A DNA stretch of 19,540 bases from an uncultured bacterium (lineage in GTDB: Bacteria; Actinomycetota; Coriobacteriia; Coriobacteriales; Coriobacteriaceae), in NCBI GenBank assembly GCA_905215755.1, contig CAJMRE010000034.1, positions 1 to 19,540 on the forward strand. Reading direction: 5' to 3'. Position 1 is the stretch's first letter, and each line of letters opens with the position of its first letter. Under the pieces are notes generated by a model. The model searched no databases. It worked only from the letters and a program-made list of their open reading frames with translations, and was not told the DNA's origin. Below are positions 1-6,239 of this stretch, one piece after another. The position numbers and the translations under genes are program-made.

Positions 1-704
1 GCGTGCGCGTCTACGCCATGACCAAGCCCGAGGGCCCCATCGGCCAGGCTGTGGGCGCCGAGAATTGCGTCAAGATGGCTTCCGATCATGGTAACGGCGG
101 CTGCGAGATGGGCTACTACCTCGCCGACTGCTTCGGCCTGCGCCTGCTCAATCGCCGTGGCTGCTTCCCGCAGTTCGATAAGTTCATCGAGCAGACCAAG
201 GATGTTTGGACCCACCTGGTCGACATCCGCAAGCGCTTCGAGCCGCGCGCCGAGGAGCTCGCCAAGAAGTACGCCCTGGCCCCCTACACCATGTTCATCG
301 GCTCCGGCGCCCTGTGGGGCGAGACCATCCTGTTCTCGATGTGCATCCTCGAGGAGATGCAGTGGAAGCGCACCCGCTACATCACCTCGGCCGACTTCTT
401 CCACGGCACCCTCGAGCTCGTGGAGCCCGGCGTCCCGGTCTTCCTGTTCATGGGCGAGGACGAGAATCGCAAGCTCGACGAGCGCGTCCGCGCCTTCCTG
501 ACCCGCGGCGTGACCGGCGACACCGACATCAACATCATCGACACCGCCGAGTTCGCGATCCCCGGCCTTGACGACGAGTTCCGCGTCATCGTGTCTCCGT
601 GGATCCTCTCCTCGCTGATCACCGACCGCCTGGCTCGCTACTACGAGACGGTCACCAAGCACAACCTCAACTACCGTCGTTACTATCACCAGTTCGACTA
701 CTAA
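1..704 (+). CDS. frlB: Fructoselysine-6-phosphate deglycase (FrlB-like), 5' truncated
   Basis: SIS-domain sugar-amine deglycase, predicted to split fructoselysine 6-phosphate (or a related Amadori phosphate) into glucose 6-phosphate and the amine in the cytoplasm. The frame is open to the left edge, with the first full codon at base 3. About 233 residues are visible of roughly 340 usual for FrlB, so the N-terminal part is missing. The C-terminal half resembles E. coli FrlB as I recall it: FFHGTLELVEPGVP followed by a Gly-x-Asp-Glu-x-Arg segment and a RRYYxxxxxY tail. A Glu (visible residue 118) lies 16 residues before the His of FFHG (134), the spacing of the catalytic Glu/His pair known in FraB/FrlB enzymes. 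Phe is almost always TTC and Tyr/Asn mostly TAC/AAC, as in enolase here, suggesting high expression. PTS genes follow. A related deglycase (glucoselysine- or fructose-asparagine-type) is possible. Confidence 0.85.
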   Translation, partial: VRVYAMTKPEGPIGQAVGAENCVKMASDHGNGGCEMGYYLADCFGLRLLNRRGCFPQFDKFIEQTKDVWTHLVDIRKRFEPRAEELAKKYALAPYTMFIGSGALWGETILFSMCILEEMQWKRTRYITSADFFHGTLELVEPGVPVFLFMGEDENRKLDERVRAFLTRGVTGDTDINIIDTAEFAIPGLDDEFRVIVSPWILSSLITDRLARYYETVTKHNLNYRRYYHQFDY

Positions 705-739
705 TCGGTGACAAATAAGCTACTGATCAAGAAGCACCC

Positions 740-768
740 TGCCCGGGCGCATGCGTCCGGGCATTTTT
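740..768 (+). terminator. Intra-operon hairpin with T run (terminator or attenuator)
   Basis: The arms TGCCCGG and CCGGGCA (740-746 and 757-763) enclose a self-complementary centre and are followed directly by TTTTT (764-768). It lies 36 bases after the deglycase stop and 15 bases before the EIIA ribosome binding site. It could end part of the transcription before the PTS genes or stabilise the 3' end of the deglycase message. Confidence 0.65.
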
Positions 769-798
769 ATGCCGAAATTCGCAAGAAAGGGGAATCGA

Positions 799-1215
799 AT
801 GAGGCAGTTTATCGTTGCATCCCATGCCCATTTTGCGTCTGGAATCGTCGAGAGCATTGGGCTGCTCTCCGGCGAGCGCGAAAACGTCCATGCGCTCTCT
901 ATGTATGTCGACGGAAACGAGGACCTGACCAAGGAGGCCGCAGCGATTCTGGACGGCTTTGCCGCGGACGATGAGGTCGTCGTTTGCACCGACCTCATTG
1001 GCGGCAGCGTCAACAACGAGTTCACCAAGATCGTCCAGACGCGTCCCAACACGCACCTGGTGACCAATATGAACCTGCCGCTCCTTATTCAGCTGCTGTT
1101 CGTGTCCGAATCCACCCCGATCGATGAGGCCATTCGCCAGATCGTCGAGGCGGACGACACCAAGGTCAAGTACGTCAACGACCTGCTGGGGCAGGCCGAA
1201 CTCGATGAGTTTTAA
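799..1215 (+). CDS. PTS mannose-family EIIA component
   Basis: Cytoplasmic phosphocarrier that takes phosphate from HPr and passes it to EIIB. The 138-residue product is the usual size for a single EIIA-Man domain. The N-terminal IVASHAHFASG motif places the phosphorylated His at residue 9, matching His10 of ManX. A later DLIGGSVNNE stretch corresponds to the conserved Gly-Gly-Ser-x-x-Asn loop. The ATG at 799 was chosen because GAAAGGGGAA lies just upstream. The frame is open further upstream to 751, but that would place the start inside the preceding hairpin. EIIB follows after 17 bases. Family placement is firm. The sugar is inferred from the flanking FrlB- and FrlC-like enzymes. Confidence 0.9.
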   Translation: MRQFIVASHAHFASGIVESIGLLSGERENVHALSMYVDGNEDLTKEAAAILDGFAADDEVVVCTDLIGGSVNNEFTKIVQTRPNTHLVTNMNLPLLIQLLFVSESTPIDEAIRQIVEADDTKVKYVNDLLGQAELDEF

Positions 1216-1232
1216 TCGCTAGGGAGCACATC

Positions 1233-1703
1233 ATGATTCAGATGATTCGCGTGGACTATCGACTGCTGCACGGCCAGGTTGCCGTTAGCTGGACTTCGGC
1301 TCTGGGTGCCGACTGCATCCTGTTGGTAAGCGACACGGTCCTCAATGACAAGCTTCGTCTGCAGGCCCTGTCCCTTGCAAAACCGGAGGGCTGCAAGGTT
1401 GTCGTCAAAAACACCGAGGATGCCGTCAAGGCGCTCCAGAGCGGTGTGACCGATAAGTACAAGCTCTTCGTGGTTTGCGAGACGATCCAGCAGGCCGGTG
1501 CCGTCGCCAAGGCGATGGGCGTCAAGAAGATCAACCTCGGCAATGTTGCCTTTAGCGAGGATGCCCGCCAGGTCTCGACGAGCGTGTTCCTTACGCCCGA
1601 AAACGAGGCATACGTCAAAGAGCTGCTCGGCGAGGGCTACGAGCTGTTCATTCAGATGATTCCGGCAGATGCGAAGACTGACGCCGCGAAGGTCATCGGT
1701 TAG
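1233..1703 (+). CDS. PTS mannose-family EIIB component
   Basis: Cytoplasmic phosphotransfer domain that receives phosphate from EIIA and phosphorylates the incoming sugar. It has 156 residues, typical of a stand-alone EIIB of the mannose/sorbose class. The signature MIRVDYRLLHGQV near the N-terminus corresponds to the family's R-x-D-x-R-L-x-H-G-Q-V, with His13 as the phosphorylation site. An AGGGAG ribosome binding site lies 6 bases before the ATG. An in-frame ATG three codons later is a less well-spaced alternative. It sits between EIIA and EIIC in a tight + strand operon. Confidence 0.92.
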   Translation: MIQMIRVDYRLLHGQVAVSWTSALGADCILLVSDTVLNDKLRLQALSLAKPEGCKVVVKNTEDAVKALQSGVTDKYKLFVVCETIQQAGAVAKAMGVKKINLGNVAFSEDARQVSTSVFLTPENEAYVKELLGEGYELFIQMIPADAKTDAAKVIG

Positions 1704-1711
1704 GGGCCATC

Positions 1712-2503
1712 ATGGTTATCAAGACAATCCTGATTTTCCTTATTGCCCTTTTGGGTTATTCCGAGTGGCTGACGGGCACGAGCTACCTCCAGCGCCCGAT
1801 CGTGCTCGGACCTCTGGTTGGCCTTGTCATGGGCGACATGGTGACCGGCACGATCATGGGCGCCACGATGGAGCTTGCCATGGTCGGCGCCATCTCGGTC
1901 GGTGCGTATAACCCGCCCGATACGATTTCCGGAACCATCCTGGGTGTGTCGCTTGCCATGCAGGCCGGCGCGGACGCATCGGCGGCCCTGACCCTGGGCA
2001 TTCCCATCGCAACGATCGTCCTGGCGCTCGATACGGCCCTGGGCCAGCCGGTGATGCTACTGCTGGTGCACCGTATCGACAAAAACGTCGAGGACGGGGA
2101 CACCAAGGCCATCACGCGCAACATGCTCATCGCCGGTTACGCGCAGAGCTGGTGCGGCCTGCTGATTATTCCCCTGGCATTCTTCTTTGGCGCCGATGCT
2201 GTTGCCAGCCTGCTCAACATCATCCCCGATTTCGTTCAGACCGGCATGGATGTCGCCGCCGCCTTCTTGCCCGCACTCGGCTTTGCGATGCTGGCGCAGA
2301 TGATTATGAACAAAACGGTGGCGCCGTTCTTCTTCGCTGGCTTCTTCCTCGTCGCCTACTTTGGCATTAGCACGACGGGCGTGGCGATCTTTGCCGCGAT
2401 CATCGTCGTCGCGATGACGGTTTTGGGTGATAAGAAAAAAGCGGAGCAGCCCGCAGTGGCAACCGAGGATCCTGCGATTGGGAGTGGGTTCGATGAGTTT
2501 TAA
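1712..2503 (+). CDS. PTS mannose-family EIIC membrane component
   Basis: Integral membrane subunit that forms the sugar channel together with EIID. The 263-residue product has several long hydrophobic segments. The stretch running GPLVGLVMGDMVTGTIMGAT, then ELAMVGAISVGAYNPPD and the dipeptide TI, is diagnostic of EIIC-Man/Sor. The C-terminus is charged and cytoplasmic-like (DKKKAEQ, ending GFDEF). A GGGG element sits just before the ATG, 8 bases after the EIIB stop. The last 11 bases overlap the start of EIID, implying translational coupling and matched subunit amounts. Confidence 0.92.
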   Translation: MVIKTILIFLIALLGYSEWLTGTSYLQRPIVLGPLVGLVMGDMVTGTIMGATMELAMVGAISVGAYNPPDTISGTILGVSLAMQAGADASAALTLGIPIATIVLALDTALGQPVMLLLVHRIDKNVEDGDTKAITRNMLIAGYAQSWCGLLIIPLAFFFGADAVASLLNIIPDFVQTGMDVAAAFLPALGFAMLAQMIMNKTVAPFFFAGFFLVAYFGISTTGVAIFAAIIVVAMTVLGDKKKAEQPAVATEDPAIGSGFDEF

Positions 2504-3329
2504 GTTTGAGTCTTCTTACGACGGGCTGATTTCCCGCGCAGACCTTAAGAAGCTGTTCTGGCGCTCGATTCCCTATGAGCATTCCTGGAACTACGAGCGT
2601 ATGGGCCATATCGGCTTTATGTGGGCCCTTATGCCGATTCTTCGCAAGCTGTATCCGCAGGATGCGGACTTTAAGGCCGCCCTTAAGCGCCATATGGAGC
2701 TCTATAACGTCACGCCGTACATCTCGACGCTCCCCATGTCCATCGCCGCTGCAATGGAAGAGGTCAACGCTACTGACGATAGCTTTGACACGAGCGCGAT
2801 CTCAAATGTCAAGCTTGCTTTGATGGGACCGCTGTCCGGTGTGGGCGATGCCTTCTACTGGGGCACGCTGCGAGTTTTGGCAACGGGTGTCGGCACGTCG
2901 CTGGCGCTACAGGGCTCTATTCTTGGCCCGATTTTGTTCCTGCTCGTGTTCAATGTCCCTCACTACATCATCCGTTACCTGCTGACGTTTGTGGGGTATC
3001 GCTTTGGCTCGGACATGATCAGCAAGGTCCAGGAATCGGGCATTATGGACACGATCGTCAAGATGGCCTCTATCATGGGCGCCATGGTGATCGGCGCTAT
3101 GACCATGGAGATGGTCACCGTGGACATTCCGCTCATGGTCGGTGCGGGCGATGGTGCTCAGACGCTGGCCGAGCTGCTCAACGGAATCTTCCCGGGCTTT
3201 GTCACGATGGGGCTGTTTGGAATCGTCTATCTCATGCTCAAGAAGAAGATGAATCCGCTCGTGATCATGCTCGTGATCCTGCTCGTGAGTATTGCCGGCG
3301 CGTTCTTTGGAGTGCTTGGTGTTCAGTAG
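2493..3329 (+). CDS. PTS mannose-family EIID membrane component
   Basis: Partner of EIIC in the membrane translocator. The ATG at 2493 was chosen because it gives a normal EIID N-terminus (MSFKFESSYDGLISRADLKK) with GGGAGTGGG upstream, and it overlaps the EIIC stop by 11 bases. The frame is open further upstream inside EIIC but is not needed. The 278-residue product carries the family hallmarks YNVTPYISTLPMSIAAAMEE (about 71-90) and KLALMGPLSGVGDAFYWGTL (about 107-126). Hydrophobic segments follow in the C-terminal half. It completes a four-part IIA-IIB-IIC-IID transporter encoded as separate proteins. Confidence 0.92.
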   Translation: MSFKFESSYDGLISRADLKKLFWRSIPYEHSWNYERMGHIGFMWALMPILRKLYPQDADFKAALKRHMELYNVTPYISTLPMSIAAAMEEVNATDDSFDTSAISNVKLALMGPLSGVGDAFYWGTLRVLATGVGTSLALQGSILGPILFLLVFNVPHYIIRYLLTFVGYRFGSDMISKVQESGIMDTIVKMASIMGAMVIGAMTMEMVTVDIPLMVGAGDGAQTLAELLNGIFPGFVTMGLFGIVYLMLKKKMNPLVIMLVILLVSIAGAFFGVLGVQ

Positions 3330-3361
3330 GGCATCCGTCATAATGAGAATAATGTAAGAGG

Positions 3362-3395
3362 GGGCGTCGCGCACACTGTGCTGCGGCGCCCTTTT
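3362..3395 (+). terminator. Strong hairpin with T run between EIID and the epimerase gene
   Basis: The arm GGGCGTCGC-GCAC pairs with GTGC-t-GCGGCGCCC, giving 13 pairs with one wobble and one bulged T. A three-base loop closes it and TTTT follows. The ribosome binding site of the next gene begins a few bases later. It looks like a rho-independent terminator placed inside an operon, so partial read-through or attenuation is likely. Confidence 0.7.
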
Positions 3396-3412
3396 GCCGA
3401 AAGGTGGACAAG

Positions 3413-4249
3413 ATGGAGTATCCGCAGCTTGCCGTCATGAATATCAGCCATCGTTATTTTGACCTTGAGGAATTCTTTTCTTCGGCAGCGGCCTCGGGCT
3501 ACACGTGTTGCGAGCTTTGGACCGGGGCGATGCATCTGTATGTCGATTGCCATGGATACGATTCGCTCGAGCAGGTGCGGGAGCTGTCGCAGCGGTATGG
3601 GGTTCGGATTGTGGGGCTTTGTCCCGAACAGAACAACCCCAAGCCGTGGAATATCGCGGCGCGTGGGAATGAGGCGCGTGCCCGCACGCTCGCGTACTTT
3701 AAGAACGTTGTGGATATCGCGGCGGAGCTTGGAGCCGAGCAGGTCATGGTCTCGAGCGGCTGGGCATTTTTGAACGAGCCGATCGAGGACGCGTGGGGTC
3801 GCAGCGCCTCGATGCTGCGTGCGATTGCCGAGCATGCGGGAGAGCGCGGCGTGCGACTGGTGCTCGAGGCCCTACAGCCGGTTGAGTCGATGATCGTGAA
3901 CTCGGCGGCCGACACGAAGCGCATGATCGAGGCAGTTGATCATCCGGCACTTAAGGCGTGTCTGGATTTGGGCGCTATGGCGGTGGCAGGGGATACCATC
4001 GACGATTATTTCGATCTGCTTGGCGAAGATGTCGCCCACGTGCATTTTGTCGATGTTGCGGCAGATGGCACGACGCATCTTGCCTGGGGTGACGGCGACC
4101 GCGATATGCGCGCCGACCTGGATAGGCTGGTGGCGCGCGGCTATCGCGGAGTTGTTTCGGCCGAGACCTATGACGGGCGCTATTTCGCCGACCCCGCAGC
4201 TGCCGATGCGCAGGTAATGGCAGAGTATCGTCGTGCGATTGGCGCCTAG
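3413..4249 (+). CDS. frlC: FrlC-like sugar-amine epimerase (xylose-isomerase-type TIM barrel)
   Basis: Predicted cytoplasmic ketose 3-epimerase of the AP-endonuclease-2/xylose-isomerase-like fold. E. coli FrlC interconverts psicoselysine and fructoselysine. Numbered from the ATG at 3413, Glu152 (VLEALQP), Asp185 (CLDLG), His211 (HVHFVD) and Glu251 (SAETYD) match the metal-binding Glu/Asp/His/Glu set of 3-epimerases in order and spacing. Other similarities to FrlC as I recall it are CCELW, AWGR, DYFDLLG and a TH...GDGD segment. The 278 residues equal the FrlC length. The start was set at 3413 because AAAGGTGG lies just before it. An in-frame GTG at 3404 overlaps that site. Because uptake is by a PTS, the real substrate may be a 6-phosphate. 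A general sugar-phosphate epimerase cannot be excluded. Confidence 0.78.
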   Translation: MEYPQLAVMNISHRYFDLEEFFSSAAASGYTCCELWTGAMHLYVDCHGYDSLEQVRELSQRYGVRIVGLCPEQNNPKPWNIAARGNEARARTLAYFKNVVDIAAELGAEQVMVSSGWAFLNEPIEDAWGRSASMLRAIAEHAGERGVRLVLEALQPVESMIVNSAADTKRMIEAVDHPALKACLDLGAMAVAGDTIDDYFDLLGEDVAHVHFVDVAADGTTHLAWGDGDRDMRADLDRLVARGYRGVVSAETYDGRYFADPAAADAQVMAEYRRAIGA

Positions 4250-4314
4250 GCGGGTTTGGGTTGCGGCGATCTGCCCTATGTTTCCAAATGAATACGGCGT
4301 GAGCGGCTGCGATG

Positions 4315-4343
4315 GATTTTCCCCGCAAACACTCTAGTATGCT
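4315..4343 (+). promoter_or_regulatory. Possible promoter for the his operon
   Basis: TATGCT at 4338-4343 resembles a -10 box and lies 17 bases after a poor -35 candidate (GATTTT, 4315-4320). It would place the transcript start just before the 4353-4382 hairpin. Support is positional and weak. Confidence 0.3.
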
Positions 4344-4352
4344 AAAGTACCC

Positions 4353-4382
4353 AGAAGACCGGCGGAGCTATGCCGGTCTTCT
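4353..4382 (+). terminator. Perfect 11-bp hairpin before the his operon
   Basis: AGAAGACCGGC pairs perfectly with GCCGGTCTTCT across an 8-base loop. The following TTCTGTTCT is only moderately T-rich. It lies about 100 bases after the epimerase stop and 36 before the hisZ-hisG start. It may end the sugar operon, or act as a leader hairpin or attenuator if transcription starts near 4350. Confidence 0.55.
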
Positions 4383-4389
4383 GTTCTAT

Positions 4390-4422
4390 ATGAAACACAG
4401 CATGAGGAGGCTCACCAGATGA
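4390..4422 (+). other. Possible 10-codon upstream ORF coupled to hisZ-hisG
   Basis: ATG at 4390 opens a reading frame encoding MKHSMRRLTR. Its TGA overlaps the hisZ-hisG ATG as ATGA (4419-4422). It has no clear ribosome binding site of its own and only one His codon, so a classical his leader peptide is doubtful. The overlap is nevertheless exact. Confidence 0.2.
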
Positions 4423-6134
4423 CGGCCACACCGTGGGGATTCCGGGACATATTGCCCGAGGAGGCTCAGGCGCGCGAGGAGATTGCGCTGACGGTGAAGG
4501 GCTGCTTTAGGGAGCATCATTACCTGCCGGTCGAGACGCCGCTGCTCGAGGACAAGGGCTCTCTCGAGGAGGGTGGCCGCATTGCGGACACCCCGTTTAA
4601 GCTCTTTGATGATGACGGCCGCCTGCTGGTGGTCCGTCCCGACAACACGCTGCCGATCGTGCGCTTGGTTTCGACCCGCATGCGCGCGGCCGATCTGCCA
4701 CTGCGCCTGCGCTACGAGGCGCCGGTGGTTCGCGAGTGCCAGCGCAATGCCGGCGGCTCGCGTCAGTTTACGCAGTTGGGTTTTGAGCTTATCGGTGTGG
4801 GCGATACCGCGGGCGATGTCGAGATCGTCTCGCTGGTGGCGGAGGCCGTGCGCAAGCTGGCACTTCCCGGTGCGCGCATTATCGCGGGCAGTGTGCGTCC
4901 GTTTAAGGAACTGCTTGCGGCGTGCGAAGATCGCGAGCTGGCTGCCGAGGCGCTGCGCTGCGTGCACGCCAACGACTTTGTGGGCCTCGATGCCCGCGTG
5001 GCGGCAAGTGTCGAGCCCGAGGCCGTCAAGGCCGCCATTAGCGAGCTGCCGCGCCTGCACGGTGGTGCCGAGGTGCTCGACCGCGTCGACGCGCTGCTGG
5101 CGGCGGCGGGCATTGTCGCGCCGCTCACGCGCGAGCTGCGTGCCCTGGTCGAGGGCCTGGCTCCCGAGGACGCTCAGGTGCTGTCCTTCGACTTCTCCAT
5201 CATGAACTCGTTTGATTACTACACGGGCCTGGTCTTTAAGGCCTATGCCGGTGGCCTGCCCGATCCGGTGGGCTCGGGCGGTCGCTACGACTCCATCTTT
5301 ACCGGTGCATTTGGCGACGGCATCGAGGTGCCGGCGGCAGGCTTTGCCTTTTCGCTCGAGCGTCTGGAGGCCGCGCGCACCTCGGCCGAGGACGCTGCTT
5401 CCGATGGTGACCATGCCGTGGGCCGCGGCACCGAGGGTCCGCTGCGCATTGCCGTGCCCAAGGGCTCGCTCAAGGCCGACACGCTCGACGTGCTCGAGGC
5501 CGCAGGTTTGGACGTCTCTGAGCTACGTGACCCCGGCCGTCACCTGATCGTGCGCGGCCGCGACACGCGTGCCGGCGAGGGTGCGGTCGGCGATATCGAG
5601 TTTGTCATCGTGCGACCCAGCGACGCGCCCGCCTTTGTGGGCTGTGGCGGTGCCGACTGCGGCATCTGCGGTTGGGACTCGCTCATCGAGGCAGGCCTCA
5701 ACTTGCTGCAGCTGGTCGATCTGGGCTACGGCCTGTGCACCTTCATCGAGGCGGAGCCCGCGTGGCGCGCTGGCCAGGCCGAGCGCAACTATGCCCGCCG
5801 CGGGTCGCTTCGCGTGGCCACCAAGTACCCGCGCATCGCGAGCGCTTGGTATGCCGAGCGCGGCGTGAATGTCGATATCGTCTCGCTGCACGGTAACATC
5901 GAGCTGGGCCCCATCGTCGGTATGACCGACCGTATCGTGGATATTACCGCCACGGGCGCCACGCTGCGCGATAACGACCTGGTTATTACTGGTCGCATTA
6001 TGGACTGCACGGCGCGCTTCTTCGTCAATCCGGGTGCCGCTCGCTTGGATCCGCGCGTGCGTAATCTGGCAGATCGCCTGGCCGCGGCTGTGAAGGACAA
6101 GCATTTTGAGCCCGTCGCGGGCTCGGCGCAATAG
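4419..6134 (+). CDS. hisG: HisZ-HisG fusion: ATP phosphoribosyltransferase with its regulatory subunit
   Basis: First enzyme of histidine synthesis, joining ATP and PRPP to give phosphoribosyl-ATP. One uninterrupted 571-residue frame holds two domains normally made as separate proteins. Residues 1 to about 320 are HisZ, a histidyl-tRNA-synthetase-like regulatory domain. It shows GFRDILPEEA, VVRPDNTLPIVRLVSTR, VVRECQRNAGGSRQFTQLGF and a GGRYDSI motif. A flexible acidic linker (about 321-341) leads to a short-form HisG catalytic domain from residue 342. That domain shows LRIAVPKGSLK, GADCGICGWDSLIEAG and VGMTDRIVDITATGATLRDN. GAGGAGG lies 8 bases before the ATG. Short-form HisG requires HisZ for activity in known systems, so fusion fixes a 1:1 ratio. 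No stop or frameshift separates the domains. Confidence 0.93.
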   Translation: MTATPWGFRDILPEEAQAREEIALTVKGCFREHHYLPVETPLLEDKGSLEEGGRIADTPFKLFDDDGRLLVVRPDNTLPIVRLVSTRMRAADLPLRLRYEAPVVRECQRNAGGSRQFTQLGFELIGVGDTAGDVEIVSLVAEAVRKLALPGARIIAGSVRPFKELLAACEDRELAAEALRCVHANDFVGLDARVAASVEPEAVKAAISELPRLHGGAEVLDRVDALLAAAGIVAPLTRELRALVEGLAPEDAQVLSFDFSIMNSFDYYTGLVFKAYAGGLPDPVGSGGRYDSIFTGAFGDGIEVPAAGFAFSLERLEAARTSAEDAASDGDHAVGRGTEGPLRIAVPKGSLKADTLDVLEAAGLDVSELRDPGRHLIVRGRDTRAGEGAVGDIEFVIVRPSDAPAFVGCGGADCGICGWDSLIEAGLNLLQLVDLGYGLCTFIEAEPAWRAGQAERNYARRGSLRVATKYPRIASAWYAERGVNVDIVSLHGNIELGPIVGMTDRIVDITATGATLRDNDLVITGRIMDCTARFFVNPGAARLDPRVRNLADRLAAAVKDKHFEPVAGSAQ

Positions 6135-6239
6135 CGCGAGCACGCACGGGCGCCCCAACGTACGGGCTGCGGGCCGATTGGCGCCGCCGCCCGGTCTCTC
6201 GTTTTTCGAACACAACCTCGACCGATAGGGGATACCGAT

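Noticed and set aside
6148..6206. Possible terminator between hisG and hisD (GGCGCC copies and TTTTT)
   Set aside because: Only 6 bp of self-complementary stem with a 25-base loop, and the T run starts 16 bases after the stem. Not convincing.
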